A DNA stretch of 64,000 bases, taken from contig NZ_BMUY01000007.1 of assembly GCF_014650435.1 (NCBI RefSeq), positions 372,001 through 436,000 of the forward strand, given 5' to 3'. Position 1 is the first letter of the stretch; every line of letters begins with the position of its first letter. This document shows positions 40,122 through 49,000 of this stretch, one piece after another. The notes under the pieces were generated by a model, which worked only from the letters and a program-made list of their open reading frames with translations, had not been told where the DNA came from and made no database searches. The translations under genes and the position numbers were made by a program. Source of the DNA: Streptomyces tendae (GTDB lineage: Bacteria; Actinomycetota; Actinomycetes; Streptomycetales; Streptomycetaceae).

Positions 40122-41627
40122 TCAGCGCGCCGGCTCGGCGACGTCGTCAGAGGCGGTCTCCGGCTCGACTCCCGGCGCGGCGGGCTTCGTCGAGGGCAGC
40201 GCGAACATGAGGAGGAAGGCGAGCACCATGCCGCCGATCGCCCACCACAACGAGTTGGTGAAGCCGTCGACGAAGGCGGCGCCGCTGGAGCGTTCCGCGG
40301 CGGTCGCCCCGTCGACGACGTCGAAGTAGGCCACCGAGGCCAGACCGAGACCGATCGCCATGCCCATCTGGTTGACGGTGTTGGTCAGCCCGGAGGCGGA
40401 TCCGGCGTGCTCGAAGGGAACGTTGGCCAGGACCGCACTCGTCAAGGGTGCCATGATCATGCCAAGAGCCCAGCCCGCAACGACCAGGACCGGTGCCAGC
40501 TCCCAGGACGTGGCGCCGATTGCCTGGGTGTCGGCGACCCAGTAGTAGCCGAACAGCCCGGCGATCATCAGCAGGGCACCGGCCTGAAGCACGGTGCGCC
40601 CGAACCTCGGCATCAGCTTGCGCATGGCGACGTTGGTCGACACCGCCATCGTGGCGCCGAACAGCAGACTCGTGAGAGCGGCATGGACCGCACTCCAGCC
40701 GAGCCCGATCTGCATGTAAAGAGCGCCGGTGAGCGAGAAGAGACCGAACGTGGTGCCGAAGGTGAGCTGTACGGCGATGCCGGCCGCGAAACTCTTGATC
40801 CTGAACAGCGACAACTCGATGAGCGGCGTGCTCCGGGCGCGGATCCTGGCCCGCTGGTGCAGTACGAAGACGACGAAAGTGGGAACGCTCGCGACCATGG
40901 CCACGAAGCTCCAGGCGGGCCAGTCCGCCTCCCTGCCCTGGGTCAGCGGGTAGACCAGTAGCAGCAGGCTCAGCGAGGCCAGGGCGACCCCGACGAGGTC
41001 GAGACGGACGGCATGGGGCGCCTTCGACTCGGTGAGGTAGCGCTGGCCCATGATCAGGCCGACGATGCCGATCGGGAGGTTGATGAGGAAGATCGGCCGC
41101 CAGCCGAGGCCGAACAGATCCCACTGCACGAGCAGCGCACCGATGACAGGCCCGGACACCGCGCCGATGCCGCTGATGGCGCCGAACAGTCCGTATACCT
41201 TGCCGCTCTCCTCGGGACGGAACGTCACATGGATGATCGACAGCACCTGCGGCACCATCATGGCGGCCATGACGCCCTGCAGGATGCGCGCTCCGATCAG
41301 CATCTCCGGGCCCATCGCCAGGCCGGAGAGGGCAGACGCCACGGTGAAGCCCAGCATGGAGAGCTGAAAGACCCGCTTGCGGCCCCAGATGTCGCCGAGC
41401 CGCCCGCCGGTGATCAGGCCCACGGCGAAAGCGAGGGTGTAGCCGCCCGTGATCCACTGGATGGCGCTGTACGAGGCGTCCAGGTCCCGCTGGACGGTGG
41501 GGATCGCGACGTTGACGATGGTCGCGTCGACCAGGTCCAGCAAGGACGCGGTCAGTACAACGGCCAATGCGATCCACCGGCGCCGGTCTTCGGCGGAGCC
41601 CGGAGGAGCCTCCTGGGCAGCGTTCAT
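40122..41627 (-). CDS. MFS drug exporter, DHA2 (14-helix) family
   Basis: 501-residue EmrB/QacA-type efflux pump with full 14-helix layout, including the central pair (LDLVGVALASLSLLLLVYPLTQG, AWSFVAMVASVPTFVVFVLHQ). Signature LLDLVDATIVNVAIPTVQRDL in helix 1, LGDIWGRKR loop and GAVSGPVIGALL antiporter motif. ATG 41625-41627. A WYL regulator gene is directly upstream on the same strand. Likely exports the antibiotic and contributes to self-resistance. Confidence 0.94.
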   Translation of the reverse strand: MNAAQEAPPGSAEDRRRWIALAVVLTASLLDLVDATIVNVAIPTVQRDLDASYSAIQWITGGYTLAFAVGLITGGRLGDIWGRKRVFQLSMLGFTVASALSGLAMGPEMLIGARILQGVMAAMMVPQVLSIIHVTFRPEESGKVYGLFGAISGIGAVSGPVIGALLVQWDLFGLGWRPIFLINLPIGIVGLIMGQRYLTESKAPHAVRLDLVGVALASLSLLLLVYPLTQGREADWPAWSFVAMVASVPTFVVFVLHQRARIRARSTPLIELSLFRIKSFAAGIAVQLTFGTTFGLFSLTGALYMQIGLGWSAVHAALTSLLFGATMAVSTNVAMRKLMPRFGRTVLQAGALLMIAGLFGYYWVADTQAIGATSWELAPVLVVAGWALGMIMAPLTSAVLANVPFEHAGSASGLTNTVNQMGMAIGLGLASVAYFDVVDGATAAERSSGAAFVDGFTNSLWWAIGGMVLAFLLMFALPSTKPAAPGVEPETASDDVAEPAR

Positions 41628-41700
41628 GGTCCTAGCTCCTGAAGATTGTGGGGGCGGACGACTCGTCCCGCGAACGCTTTGACGCTAGACCCCAATTAGG

Positions 41701-42726
41701 TCAAGAGACGTCCGAAATAGTGCGCCGGGAGGAAGGCTGTTCACAGTCGTTGACGGACTGGGTGGCCCGGGCGCCCAGATCACGCATGTATGCGACAAGG
41801 GCGGGAGGTTCGTGCACGACAAACCGGCATCCGAGGCTCACCAGACGAAATGCCAGCCAGCCGAGGGAATCGGCCTGCGTACGGAGCAGGCAACTGCCCT
41901 CGGACAGTTCCTCGAGTTCGTCGCCACCCGTCCTGCCGAGCCGGTCCTCGATCTCGCTCGCCGGAGCGTACAAGGTGGCCACGGCCTGGTGGAGGGGAGC
42001 GAGCTCGGAGAGCCGGCGGGTGACGTACACCGCGGCGTCCTCGAACGGCAGGGACCGAAACGGCGCGCGGACGCCCGTCGGCTGCGGGTCGCGAATGCGG
42101 TCGACACGGAACGTCCGCCAGTCGTCACGGGCATTGTCGTACGCCACGAGATACCAGCGACGGCCGGTCGGCACCAGCCGGTGAGGTTCCACGAGCCGCT
42201 GGGTGTCCTGCGGCCGGCTCGGCTCCTGGCCGGGCCGGCCGCTTGCCGACCGGTACGCGAAACGCAGTTGGTCCCGGCCGGCCACGGCGGCGGCGAGCAC
42301 CGTCAGGTGCTCGGCGGCGACCCCGGGGCTGTAGCCCTGCAGCGGCACGGTCGCCGCACCCAGGACACTCACCCGGTGCCGCAGGCGCGACGGCAGGACC
42401 TGCTCCAGCTTCGCCAGCGCCCGCACGGCGGCCTCCTCGATGCCGTCCACCGTGTGCGTCGCCGTGCGCAGTCCGACGGTGATGGCAACGGCCTCGTCGT
42501 CGTCCAGCAGCAGCGGGGGCATGGCGGCTCCCGCGCCCAGGCGGTATCCGCCCACCGCACCCCTCGTGGCGTCGACCGGATACCCGAGATCACGCAGGCG
42601 GTCGATGTCCCGGCGGATGGTGCGAGGACTCACGCCCAGCCGTTCGGCCAGTTCGCTGCCGGGCCACTCCCGCGGCATCTGTAAGAGGGACAGCAACTTC
42701 AACAGTCGTGCCGAGGTCTCACTCAT
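41701..42726 (-). CDS. WYL-domain transcriptional regulator (YafY type)
   Basis: 341 residues: N-terminal DeoR-like helix-turn-helix (LLKLLSLLQMPREWPGSELAERLGVSPRTIRRDIDRL) and a central WYL sensing domain (RRWYLVAYDNARDDWRTFRVDRI). WYL proteins often bind DNA or nucleotides as ligands, and several respond to DNA damage, which would suit a DNA-alkylating product. 73 bp upstream of the exporter gene on the same strand, so probably its regulator. Confidence 0.92.
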   Translation of the reverse strand: MSETSARLLKLLSLLQMPREWPGSELAERLGVSPRTIRRDIDRLRDLGYPVDATRGAVGGYRLGAGAAMPPLLLDDDEAVAITVGLRTATHTVDGIEEAAVRALAKLEQVLPSRLRHRVSVLGAATVPLQGYSPGVAAEHLTVLAAAVAGRDQLRFAYRSASGRPGQEPSRPQDTQRLVEPHRLVPTGRRWYLVAYDNARDDWRTFRVDRIRDPQPTGVRAPFRSLPFEDAAVYVTRRLSELAPLHQAVATLYAPASEIEDRLGRTGGDELEELSEGSCLLRTQADSLGWLAFRLVSLGCRFVVHEPPALVAYMRDLGARATQSVNDCEQPSSRRTISDVS

Positions 42727-42813
42727 GGCGTCCAGGATGTCAGCTGTTCACGGGCGTGCTCGGGGTGCGGCCTCGTGGCCGCGGCGCGGGGCGGGCATAC
42801 TCCGCTCACGCGG

Positions 42814-44079
42814 TCAGCGTCCCCAGGTGACCGGCAGGGACGTCAGGGTGTGGTTGATCTCGCCCACGTGCCAGGGCAGCTCCCCTTCGTCCACGGCCAG
42901 CCGCAGATCCGGCAGGCGCCGGACCAGTCCGGTCAGCGCGATCTCCATCTCCATCCGGCCGAGGTGTTTGCCGAGGCAGTGATGGATGCCGTGGCCGAAG
43001 GACAGATGCGGATTGCGGAGGCGGCCCAGGTCCAGGCGGTCCGGATCCTCGAAGACGGTGCCGTCCCGGTTCGCCGAGGCCAGCGACAGCAGGACCGCGT
43101 CACCCGCGGCGATCTCGACACCTCCGATCTCCATGTCCTGCGCCGCGATCCGCGGGAAGCCGGAGGTGTCGGTCGCGAACAGGTTGACGTGCCGGAGGAT
43201 CTCGTCCACCGCGCTCGGGACGCGGGTGGGCTCCTCGACCAACCACTCCCACTGGTCCCGATGATGCGCGATCAGCGCCAGGACCGAGTTGGCGAGCTGA
43301 TTCGCCGTGGTGTCGAATCCCGCGCCGATCAGGGTGAAACCGAACGTGACCAGCTCCGCTTCGCTGAGCCGGTCGCCCTGGTCACGAGCCGCGATCAGCT
43401 CCGACAGCATGTCGTCCGCCGGCTCGGCCCGCTTGTCCGCGATCAGCCCGACGATGTACTCGCTCAGTTTCGCCAGGCCCTCCAACGACGCCTCGCCGCC
43501 CGCCCGGTCGTCGACGGTGGCGAAGGAGCGGGCCCACACCTCGAACTTCCGCAGATCCTCGGGCGGGACACCGAGCAGCTCACCGATCACCGTCAGGGGA
43601 AAGGGGAGGGCGAGCTGCGGCACGAGGTCGGCGGGGGAGCCCTTGGCCTCGATGTCGTCGAGCAGTTCGTCCAGTACCGACTGCACGCGCGGTCGCATGC
43701 GCTCCACCCGGCGGGCCGTGAAGGCCCCGGCCACCAGCTTGCGCAGCCGGGAGTGTTCGGGCGAGTCCATGGAAATGATCATGTCGGGGGTCGTGTACAT
43801 GGTGCCGCCGATCCGTGGCGCACCGGGACCGCAGGCCAGGGCCCTGCTCAGGCGCGGATCGGCCTGGGCGGCCCGCACGTCCTCGTACCGGGTGACGAGC
43901 CAGGCGTCCACCCCGCCCGCCGTCCGGACGCGTTTCACCGGCTCCTGGGTCCGCCACCCGGCGTAGCGGGGATCGGGCCCCCGGTAGGAGGAGCCATTGA
44001 AGGGGAAGACCTCGGATTCCCGGGACGCGGACTCCTGGGAGTCGGATCCTCGGGACTCGGTCTCTCGGGACGACGACAC
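42814..44079 (-). CDS. Cytochrome P450 monooxygenase (third of four) with Ser/Glu/Arg-rich N-terminus
   Basis: P450 of about 421 residues: I-helix TLIGAGFDTTANQ, K-helix DEILRH, heme loop SFGHGIHHCLGKHLGRME. The first 25 residues are an odd run rich in Ser, Arg, Glu and Asp encoded by degenerate short repeats (about 44005-44079), of unknown meaning. GTG 44079 has GGAGG 10 nt upstream; ATG 44151 would add 24 residues. The SnoaL-like gene lies just upstream on the same strand. Confidence 0.92.
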   Translation of the reverse strand: MSSSRETESRGSDSQESASRESEVFPFNGSSYRGPDPRYAGWRTQEPVKRVRTAGGVDAWLVTRYEDVRAAQADPRLSRALACGPGAPRIGGTMYTTPDMIISMDSPEHSRLRKLVAGAFTARRVERMRPRVQSVLDELLDDIEAKGSPADLVPQLALPFPLTVIGELLGVPPEDLRKFEVWARSFATVDDRAGGEASLEGLAKLSEYIVGLIADKRAEPADDMLSELIAARDQGDRLSEAELVTFGFTLIGAGFDTTANQLANSVLALIAHHRDQWEWLVEEPTRVPSAVDEILRHVNLFATDTSGFPRIAAQDMEIGGVEIAAGDAVLLSLASANRDGTVFEDPDRLDLGRLRNPHLSFGHGIHHCLGKHLGRMEMEIALTGLVRRLPDLRLAVDEGELPWHVGEINHTLTSLPVTWGR

Positions 44080-44155
44080 GATGGTGGCACCTCCGCAAGT
44101 GCGCGCTGCCGACGGGCAGACGGCCGGGGACGTTGGAAGAGCTTCGGGCATCCGC

Positions 44156-44683
44156 TCAGGACGGGTTGTGGATCTTGTCGGCCCAGTTGGGCGAGTCGTG
44201 TGTGACCCGGCGCGAGCGCGTGTACCACTCGCCGTCCTGGCGGACCAGGACGTCCTGCACCGTCGTCGTCGGTTCGAAGCTCACCTTGCCCGCGGCGTCC
44301 GTCATGCTGACCATCGCCTGGTAGCCGACCCGCAGGACGTCGTCCGACTGGGGCTCGATGCGCATCCGGTCGAACCAGTACCGGTAGACGATCCCGTCGT
44401 AGTAGGCGACCTCGTCCGCCCGTGCCTGACGCGCCGACATCTCGCCCACCAGCGGCCGGTCCGGGTCGCCCCGGCGGGCACGCATCTCGGTGAGCAGCGC
44501 CTTCCTGCCCTCGATCCGCCACCCGTTGGGCACGTGCTCGATGGAGCCGTCCTCGGTCATCGTCTCCAGGAACTCCTCCAGCCGCCGCTCCTCCAGCAAC
44601 GGCATCTGCCGGGCGTAGAACTGCAGGACTTCGACGTAGAGCTGGGCGTCGACCCGCCGGGTGGAACGCTGCGGTGCGTGCAT
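44156..44683 (-). CDS. SnoaL-like / ring-hydroxylating beta-subunit fold protein
   Basis: 175-residue NTF2-fold protein: YVEVLQFYARQMPLLEERRLEEFLETMTEDGSIEHV and WYTRSRRVTHDS. The fold is shared by SnoaL polyketide cyclases, hydroxylases of the SnoaL2 type and dioxygenase small subunits. Resembles the protein at 49001-49444 (LYxEVxxFYARQM and TxxVxDVLVR blocks). ATG 44683 follows GAGGAG. May close or open a ring on the core; catalytic residues cannot be fixed. Confidence 0.85.
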   Translation of the reverse strand: MHAPQRSTRRVDAQLYVEVLQFYARQMPLLEERRLEEFLETMTEDGSIEHVPNGWRIEGRKALLTEMRARRGDPDRPLVGEMSARQARADEVAYYDGIVYRYWFDRMRIEPQSDDVLRVGYQAMVSMTDAAGKVSFEPTTTVQDVLVRQDGEWYTRSRRVTHDSPNWADKIHNPS

Positions 44684-44750
44684 CAGTACTCTCCTCGTGA
44701 TCTCGGGCAATCCGCCGGCGCCGCTGTCCGGCCGGCGATCCCGGCGGGGC

Positions 44751-45872
44751 TCACTCCGCCGGTCCGGCGAGTACCGCCGCGTAGTTCTTCCTGGCCGCCG
44801 TGTCGTACTGGAGAGCCACGTGGCTCGTGGCGGAGGTGATGTCCCGCCACAGCCGCTGGAGCGGGTGCCGGGACCCGAGACCGGTGGTGCCCGCCGCGGC
44901 GACGAGCAGGCCGACGGCCTCCCTGACCGCCTCCGCGGCGAAGGTGGCGTTGCGTTCGTTGCGTGCCATGTGGTCGGGCGTGAACAGGCGCCCGTCCAGT
45001 ACACGGGTGTTCTCCTCGACGAGATGGCGTGCGGCGTCGACCCGGCCGGAGGCGCGTACCAGGGCCGACTCGTTGGCCGCGGTGCGCCGACGTCCGGTGA
45101 GGCCGGCGGCGAAGGCGCGCAGCGCGCCGGTTCCCGCGCCGATCACCGGAGCGATGAAGGTCAGACCGCCGACGGCCTGGAACGGCACGTTGTGGGCGGA
45201 TGCGTCCGAGTGCGCATTGAGCCCCGTGACCATGGCGTCCCGGTCGAACGTCAGATGGTCCGGGACGGTGGCGCAGTCCACGACGACGGTGTGGCTGGCG
45301 GTCGCCCGCATGCCGACGCTGTCCCAGTCCTGGTGGACGGTGCACTCTCCCCGGGGAAGGGCGAAGAACCGCAGCCGGGACGGCCCGTCGCCGGAGCCCA
45401 CGGCGGCGCAGAGCAGCACCCAGTCGGCGAAGTCGACGCCGCTGACGTAACTCCACCGGCCTGTCAGGCGCCAGCCCCCCTCGACGGCATCGGCTCGCCC
45501 GCCGGGCATCAGCGCCGTCGCGATCATGGTGTCCGGGCTGCCCGACCACAGCGCCCGCTGCCCCTCGTGCGGGAGGTGGCAGGCGAACCGTGCGGAGTAG
45601 GCGCTCAGCGAGGCGCACCAGGAGGTGGCCGCACACTCCCGGCCCAGCGCGACGACCGCTTCGGTGAGGTCCGCGAACGACCCCTCGGTCCCACCCCACC
45701 GGGCGTCCACGAAGTGCCGGGCGAACCCCGTCTCCCGGAGGGAACCGGTGACTTCCGGCGAGAGCCGGCCGACACGGTCGGCGGTCTCGGCGTGCTGCGC
45801 GGCGAGGTTGCACAACTTGTCCACGGCAAGAGCCGGTTCGGCCGTCGTCCGTGCGGAGGTGTGCCCGTCCAT
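44751..45872 (-). CDS. Flavin-dependent monooxygenase, acyl-CoA dehydrogenase fold (ActVA-5/HpaB-like)
   Basis: 373-residue protein of the group D flavin monooxygenases: LSPEVTGSLRETGFARHFVDARWGGTEGSF near the N-terminus, CAATSWCASLSAYSARF, GGWRLTGRWSYVSGVDFADW in the middle and a C-terminal helical domain. Such enzymes hydroxylate aromatic polyketides using reduced flavin supplied by a separate reductase, here very probably the product of 47337-47900. Likely installs a phenol or quinone oxygen. Confidence 0.9.
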   Translation of the reverse strand: MDGHTSARTTAEPALAVDKLCNLAAQHAETADRVGRLSPEVTGSLRETGFARHFVDARWGGTEGSFADLTEAVVALGRECAATSWCASLSAYSARFACHLPHEGQRALWSGSPDTMIATALMPGGRADAVEGGWRLTGRWSYVSGVDFADWVLLCAAVGSGDGPSRLRFFALPRGECTVHQDWDSVGMRATASHTVVVDCATVPDHLTFDRDAMVTGLNAHSDASAHNVPFQAVGGLTFIAPVIGAGTGALRAFAAGLTGRRRTAANESALVRASGRVDAARHLVEENTRVLDGRLFTPDHMARNERNATFAAEAVREAVGLLVAAAGTTGLGSRHPLQRLWRDITSATSHVALQYDTAARKNYAAVLAGPAE

Positions 45873-45900
45873 CTCGTACCCTTCCTGTCGGCCGTCCGGG

Positions 45901-46365
45901 TCAGACGGCGTCCGCGAAACGGGCCAGGGTCTCTCCCGGACTCGGGGTGTCCAGGGCCTTGTGGATGTTCCACGCTCCGTCGCCGTGCCGGTGCAGCTTG
46001 ACGTGCGCCAGTTCCACCCGGGTGCCTCGGCTGCCCGCCGCGATGAAGTCGACCTCGATCTCGCTCGCCCGGTCGTCGTCGGGAACGGACTGCCAGCGGC
46101 CGTCTATCCGCCAGGTCATGGCGAGCCGGTGCGGCGGGTCCCATTCCAGCACGCGGCCCCAGGTGACCTCGTTGCCGTCGACGTCCCACTCGTAGTAGCG
46201 GCCGCCGACGAAGGGCTCGAAGGCGAGACCGGCCCGCTCCTTCTTGACCAGCACGTGCGAGGGCGGCCACCAGTCGGCGGGATGCTCGGTGAAGACCTCG
46301 AAGCAGTGCTCCACGGGCGCTGCCACAACGACCGACTTCCTGACGTCGGGGATCTCTTCGGGCAT
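45901..46365 (-). CDS. SRPBCC protein of the AHSA1 type
   Basis: 154-residue START-fold protein: VVVAAPVEHCFEVFTEHPADWWPP, PFVGGRYYEWDVDGNEVTWGRVLEWDPPHRLAMTWRID. The AHSA1 group includes small cyclases and chaperone-like ligand binders. ATG 46365 has GAGGAG 6 nt upstream. 28 bp upstream of the flavin monooxygenase gene, same strand. The function is unknown; it may bind the polyketide during oxidation or cyclisation. Confidence 0.85.
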   Translation of the reverse strand: MPEEIPDVRKSVVVAAPVEHCFEVFTEHPADWWPPSHVLVKKERAGLAFEPFVGGRYYEWDVDGNEVTWGRVLEWDPPHRLAMTWRIDGRWQSVPDDDRASEIEVDFIAAGSRGTRVELAHVKLHRHGDGAWNIHKALDTPSPGETLARFADAV

Positions 46366-46551
46366 CGGAAACTCCTCAACTCCGAGGGGCGCGGGGCCCG
46401 CACCTGCGGACGCCGCCAACTCTCGCGCCGAGGCCTTGACACCGCGTCGAACCATGCTCGACCGGCCGCTGCCTCCAGCCCGTTTCGAGACCCCCCCAAG
46501 CAGACGTTGACACGGTCGTGCGCGGCGGACTGTCAAGGACGGGAGAGCGGG
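46366..46551. promoter_or_regulatory. Divergent promoter region with TTGACA / TGTCAA dyad
   Basis: 186 bp between the SRPBCC (minus) and ketoreductase (plus) genes. TTGACA (46507-46512) resembles a -35 box for the plus strand, and TGTCAA (46531-46536) is its exact reverse complement, so the pair could be a back-to-back promoter element or an operator. Confidence 0.45.
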
Positions 46552-47337
46552 ATGACAGGCACGGAACGACGAACGGCCTTCGTCACCGGTGCGACCAGCG
46601 GGATCGGCCTGGCGGTGACCGAGCTGCTGGCCCGCCAGGGCATGGCGGTCTTCGGCTGTGCGCGGGGCGCGGAGAACGTGCGCGACCTGGTGAAGCGGCT
46701 TCGGGAGGAGGGCCTGGAGGTCTCGGGCACGGTGTGCGACGTCACCTCGGCCGAGCAGATACGCACGGCCGTGGCAGAGGCGGTCGCCGCCTACGGGCCG
46801 ATCGGCGTGCTGGTCAACAACGCGGGGCGCAGCGGCGGCGGTGAGACCGCGCATCTCGACGACAGCATCTGGACGGACGTGATCGACACCAATCTGCACG
46901 GTGTCTTCCGGGTCACCCGCGAGGTCCTGTCCGAGGGCGGCATGATCGACGCCGGCTGGGGACGCGTGATCAACATCGCGTCCACGGGTGGCAAGCAGGG
47001 CGTGCCGCTCGCCGCCCCCTACTCCGCGTCCAAGCACGGAGTGGTCGGCTTCACCAAGGCCGTGGGGCTGGAACTGGCCCGGACCGGCGTCACGGTGAAC
47101 GCCGTCTGCCCCGGCTACGTCGAGACCCCCATGGCCGAACGCGTCCGTCAGGGCCATGCCGCGTACCACCGCGTCAGCGAGGAGGAGATCCGGAGCCGGA
47201 TCGAGGGACGCATCCCGATGGGGCGCTATGTGTCGGCGGAGGAGGTCGCCGGGCTCGTCGGCTATCTGACCACGGACGCCGCCGCCGCGATCACGGCCCA
47301 GGCGCTCAACGTCTGCGGTGGACTCGGCAATTACTGA
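46552..47337 (+). CDS. ActIII-type polyketide C9 ketoreductase
   Basis: SDR of 261 residues highly typical of type II PKS ketoreductases: TGATSGIGLAV, NNAGRSGGGETA, catalytic PYSASKHGVVGFTKA, NAVCPGYVETPMAERVRQ, and the C-terminal signature ITAQALNVCGGLGNY. Reduces the C9 carbonyl (numbered from the carboxyl end) of the nascent chain before first-ring cyclisation by the aromatase/cyclase. Stop codon overlaps the start of the flavin reductase gene (TGATG). Confidence 0.96.
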   Translation: MTGTERRTAFVTGATSGIGLAVTELLARQGMAVFGCARGAENVRDLVKRLREEGLEVSGTVCDVTSAEQIRTAVAEAVAAYGPIGVLVNNAGRSGGGETAHLDDSIWTDVIDTNLHGVFRVTREVLSEGGMIDAGWGRVINIASTGGKQGVPLAAPYSASKHGVVGFTKAVGLELARTGVTVNAVCPGYVETPMAERVRQGHAAYHRVSEEEIRSRIEGRIPMGRYVSAEEVAGLVGYLTTDAAAAITAQALNVCGGLGNY

Positions 47338-47900
47338 TGACTCTCACGAATCAGGGCGGAACGATGAAGCAATCGGCCGACACCGTCCGGACGCGTCCGG
47401 ACGAGGCCGCCTTCCGGGCGACGATGGGCTGTTTCCCCACCGGGGTGACTCTGCTCACCTGCGGACGGGACGACGACCTGGTCGTCATGACCCTCAACAG
47501 CCTCACCTCCGTGTCCCTGGATCCGCTGCTGATCCTGGTGTCCGTCAAGGCGGACGGCCGGATGCGGCCGCGCGTGCGGGCGCGCGGCGGATACGCGGTC
47601 AGTGTGCTCAACGGCGACCAGCGCGACCTGGCACGGGAGTTCTGTCTGCCGGACCGGCCCGAGGGCGCCGACGCCATGAGCCGCCTCGGCGGTGTGCCGG
47701 GCCCGACCGGACACACTGTCGTGCCCTCGGCCGCTGCCTGGTTGGAGTGCGAACTGCACGACGAGATCGAGGCCGGGGACCACACACTGCTCGTCGGCCG
47801 GGTGGTCGCTGTGTCCGGCAGCCGGCCGGGCCGGCCGCCGCTCGTCTTCCACCACGGTTCCTACAGCGCCGTCCCCGGCACGGACGGAGTGGCGACGTGA
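47337..47900 (+). CDS. NAD(P)H:flavin reductase, partner of the flavin monooxygenase
   Basis: 187-residue flavin reductase-like domain protein: FRATMGCFPTGVTLLTC, VMTLNSLTSVSLDPLLILVSV, GYAVSVLNGDQRDLAREF, ECELHDEIEAGDHTLLVGRVVAV. Supplies reduced flavin to the oxygenase encoded at 44751-45872. ATG 47337 overlaps the upstream stop; an internal ATG (47364) is a possible alternative. Its own stop overlaps the next gene (GTGA), so KR, reductase and metallo-hydrolase genes form a coupled operon. Confidence 0.93.
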   Translation: MTLTNQGGTMKQSADTVRTRPDEAAFRATMGCFPTGVTLLTCGRDDDLVVMTLNSLTSVSLDPLLILVSVKADGRMRPRVRARGGYAVSVLNGDQRDLAREFCLPDRPEGADAMSRLGGVPGPTGHTVVPSAAAWLECELHDEIEAGDHTLLVGRVVAVSGSRPGRPPLVFHHGSYSAVPGTDGVAT

Positions 47901-48820
47901 CCGTAGTCGTCGCCCCGCCGGGAGAACTGACGCCGCTCGCCGACGGCGTCTACGCCTACCTCCAGCCGCCGGGCGGCTGGTGCCTGAACAACGCCGGACT
48001 CGTCGTCGGCCCCGACACCTGCGTGCTCGTGGACACCGCCGCCACCGAGGCCCGTACCAGGCACCTGCGCGATCAGGTCGACGCGGTCGTGGCAGGCGGC
48101 CCCGACTTCGTCGTCAACACCCACTTCCACGGCGACCACGTGTTCGGCAACGGCCACTTCGCGCCCCGGGCGACCGTCGTCGCGCACGAGGGGACCCGCG
48201 CCGACATGGCGGAGGCGGGCCTCGGCCTGCGCGGACTGTGGCCGCAGGTCGCCTGGGGCGAGACCCCGCTCGTGCTGCCGACCCTGACCTTCCGCAACGC
48301 GCTCACACTGCATCTGGGCGCGGCCGGGCCCCGGGTCGAACTGCTGCACATCGGACCGGCCCACACAGCGACGGACGTCGCCGTATGGGTTCCCGAGCGG
48401 AGCGTGCTGTTCACCGGCGACGTGGTCTGGTCGGGCGTCACCCCGTACGTACTCATGGGGTCGGTGGAGGGTTCGCTGCGGGCTGTCGCCCGGATGCGCG
48501 CGCTGCGGCCCCGAGTGGTGGTGCCGGGCCACGGCGCGGTCGGCGGACCGGAGCTGCTGGACCGGACCGAGGAGTACCTGCGGTGGTGCCGCGAAGTGGC
48601 GCAGGACGGCCTGTCGGCCGGGCTGTCCCCGCTGGAGGCCGCCCGGCGTGCCCGCCCCGGCCGGTACGCCGATCTGACCGACCCGGAACGCCTCGTCGGC
48701 AACCTCCATCGCGCCTACGCCGAGCTCGAGGGGCTGCCACCGGGGGCCCGGATCGACGTCGCCGGGTCGTTCAGGGAGATGTGCGAGTTCCACGGCGGTC
48801 TGCCGGAGTGCCGAGCCTGA
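47897..48820 (+). CDS. Metallo-beta-lactamase-fold hydrolase, candidate cyclase/thioesterase
   Basis: 307-residue MBL-fold protein with the metal site THFHGDH (75-81), GPAHTATD, FTGDVVW and PGHGAVGG. In type II PKS pathways an MBL-fold protein (ActIV) acts as second-ring cyclase and releases the chain from ACP. Translational coupling with the ActIII-type ketoreductase operon supports such a role here. Hydrolysis of another ester or lactone is the alternative. Confidence 0.9.
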   Translation: MTVVVAPPGELTPLADGVYAYLQPPGGWCLNNAGLVVGPDTCVLVDTAATEARTRHLRDQVDAVVAGGPDFVVNTHFHGDHVFGNGHFAPRATVVAHEGTRADMAEAGLGLRGLWPQVAWGETPLVLPTLTFRNALTLHLGAAGPRVELLHIGPAHTATDVAVWVPERSVLFTGDVVWSGVTPYVLMGSVEGSLRAVARMRALRPRVVVPGHGAVGGPELLDRTEEYLRWCREVAQDGLSAGLSPLEAARRARPGRYADLTDPERLVGNLHRAYAELEGLPPGARIDVAGSFREMCEFHGGLPECRA

Positions 48821-48825
48821 GACAC

Positions 48826-48857
48826 GGGCCGGTGACGCACCGATGCGTCACCGGCCC
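48826..48857. terminator. Terminator hairpin
   Basis: Perfect 14-bp stem (48826-48839 with 48844-48857, CCGA loop) right after the metallo-hydrolase gene. Confidence 0.85.
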
Positions 48858-49000
48858 ACCCCGGTCAGGACACTCTCTGGCTGCATGTGGTGCCGTCCAC
48901 TGAGCGACCAGGACGTCGTCCTTCCACCCCACCAGCGGTACTGCACCCAGCGAACGTTTTGCGAGGCCACCAGAACCACACGGACCTGTTGGCCTCGCAG

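Noticed and set aside
41681..41703. Possible operator GACC/GGTC around AATT before the exporter gene
   Set aside because: Arms are only 4 bp and overlap the 3' end of the WYL gene; too weak to claim.
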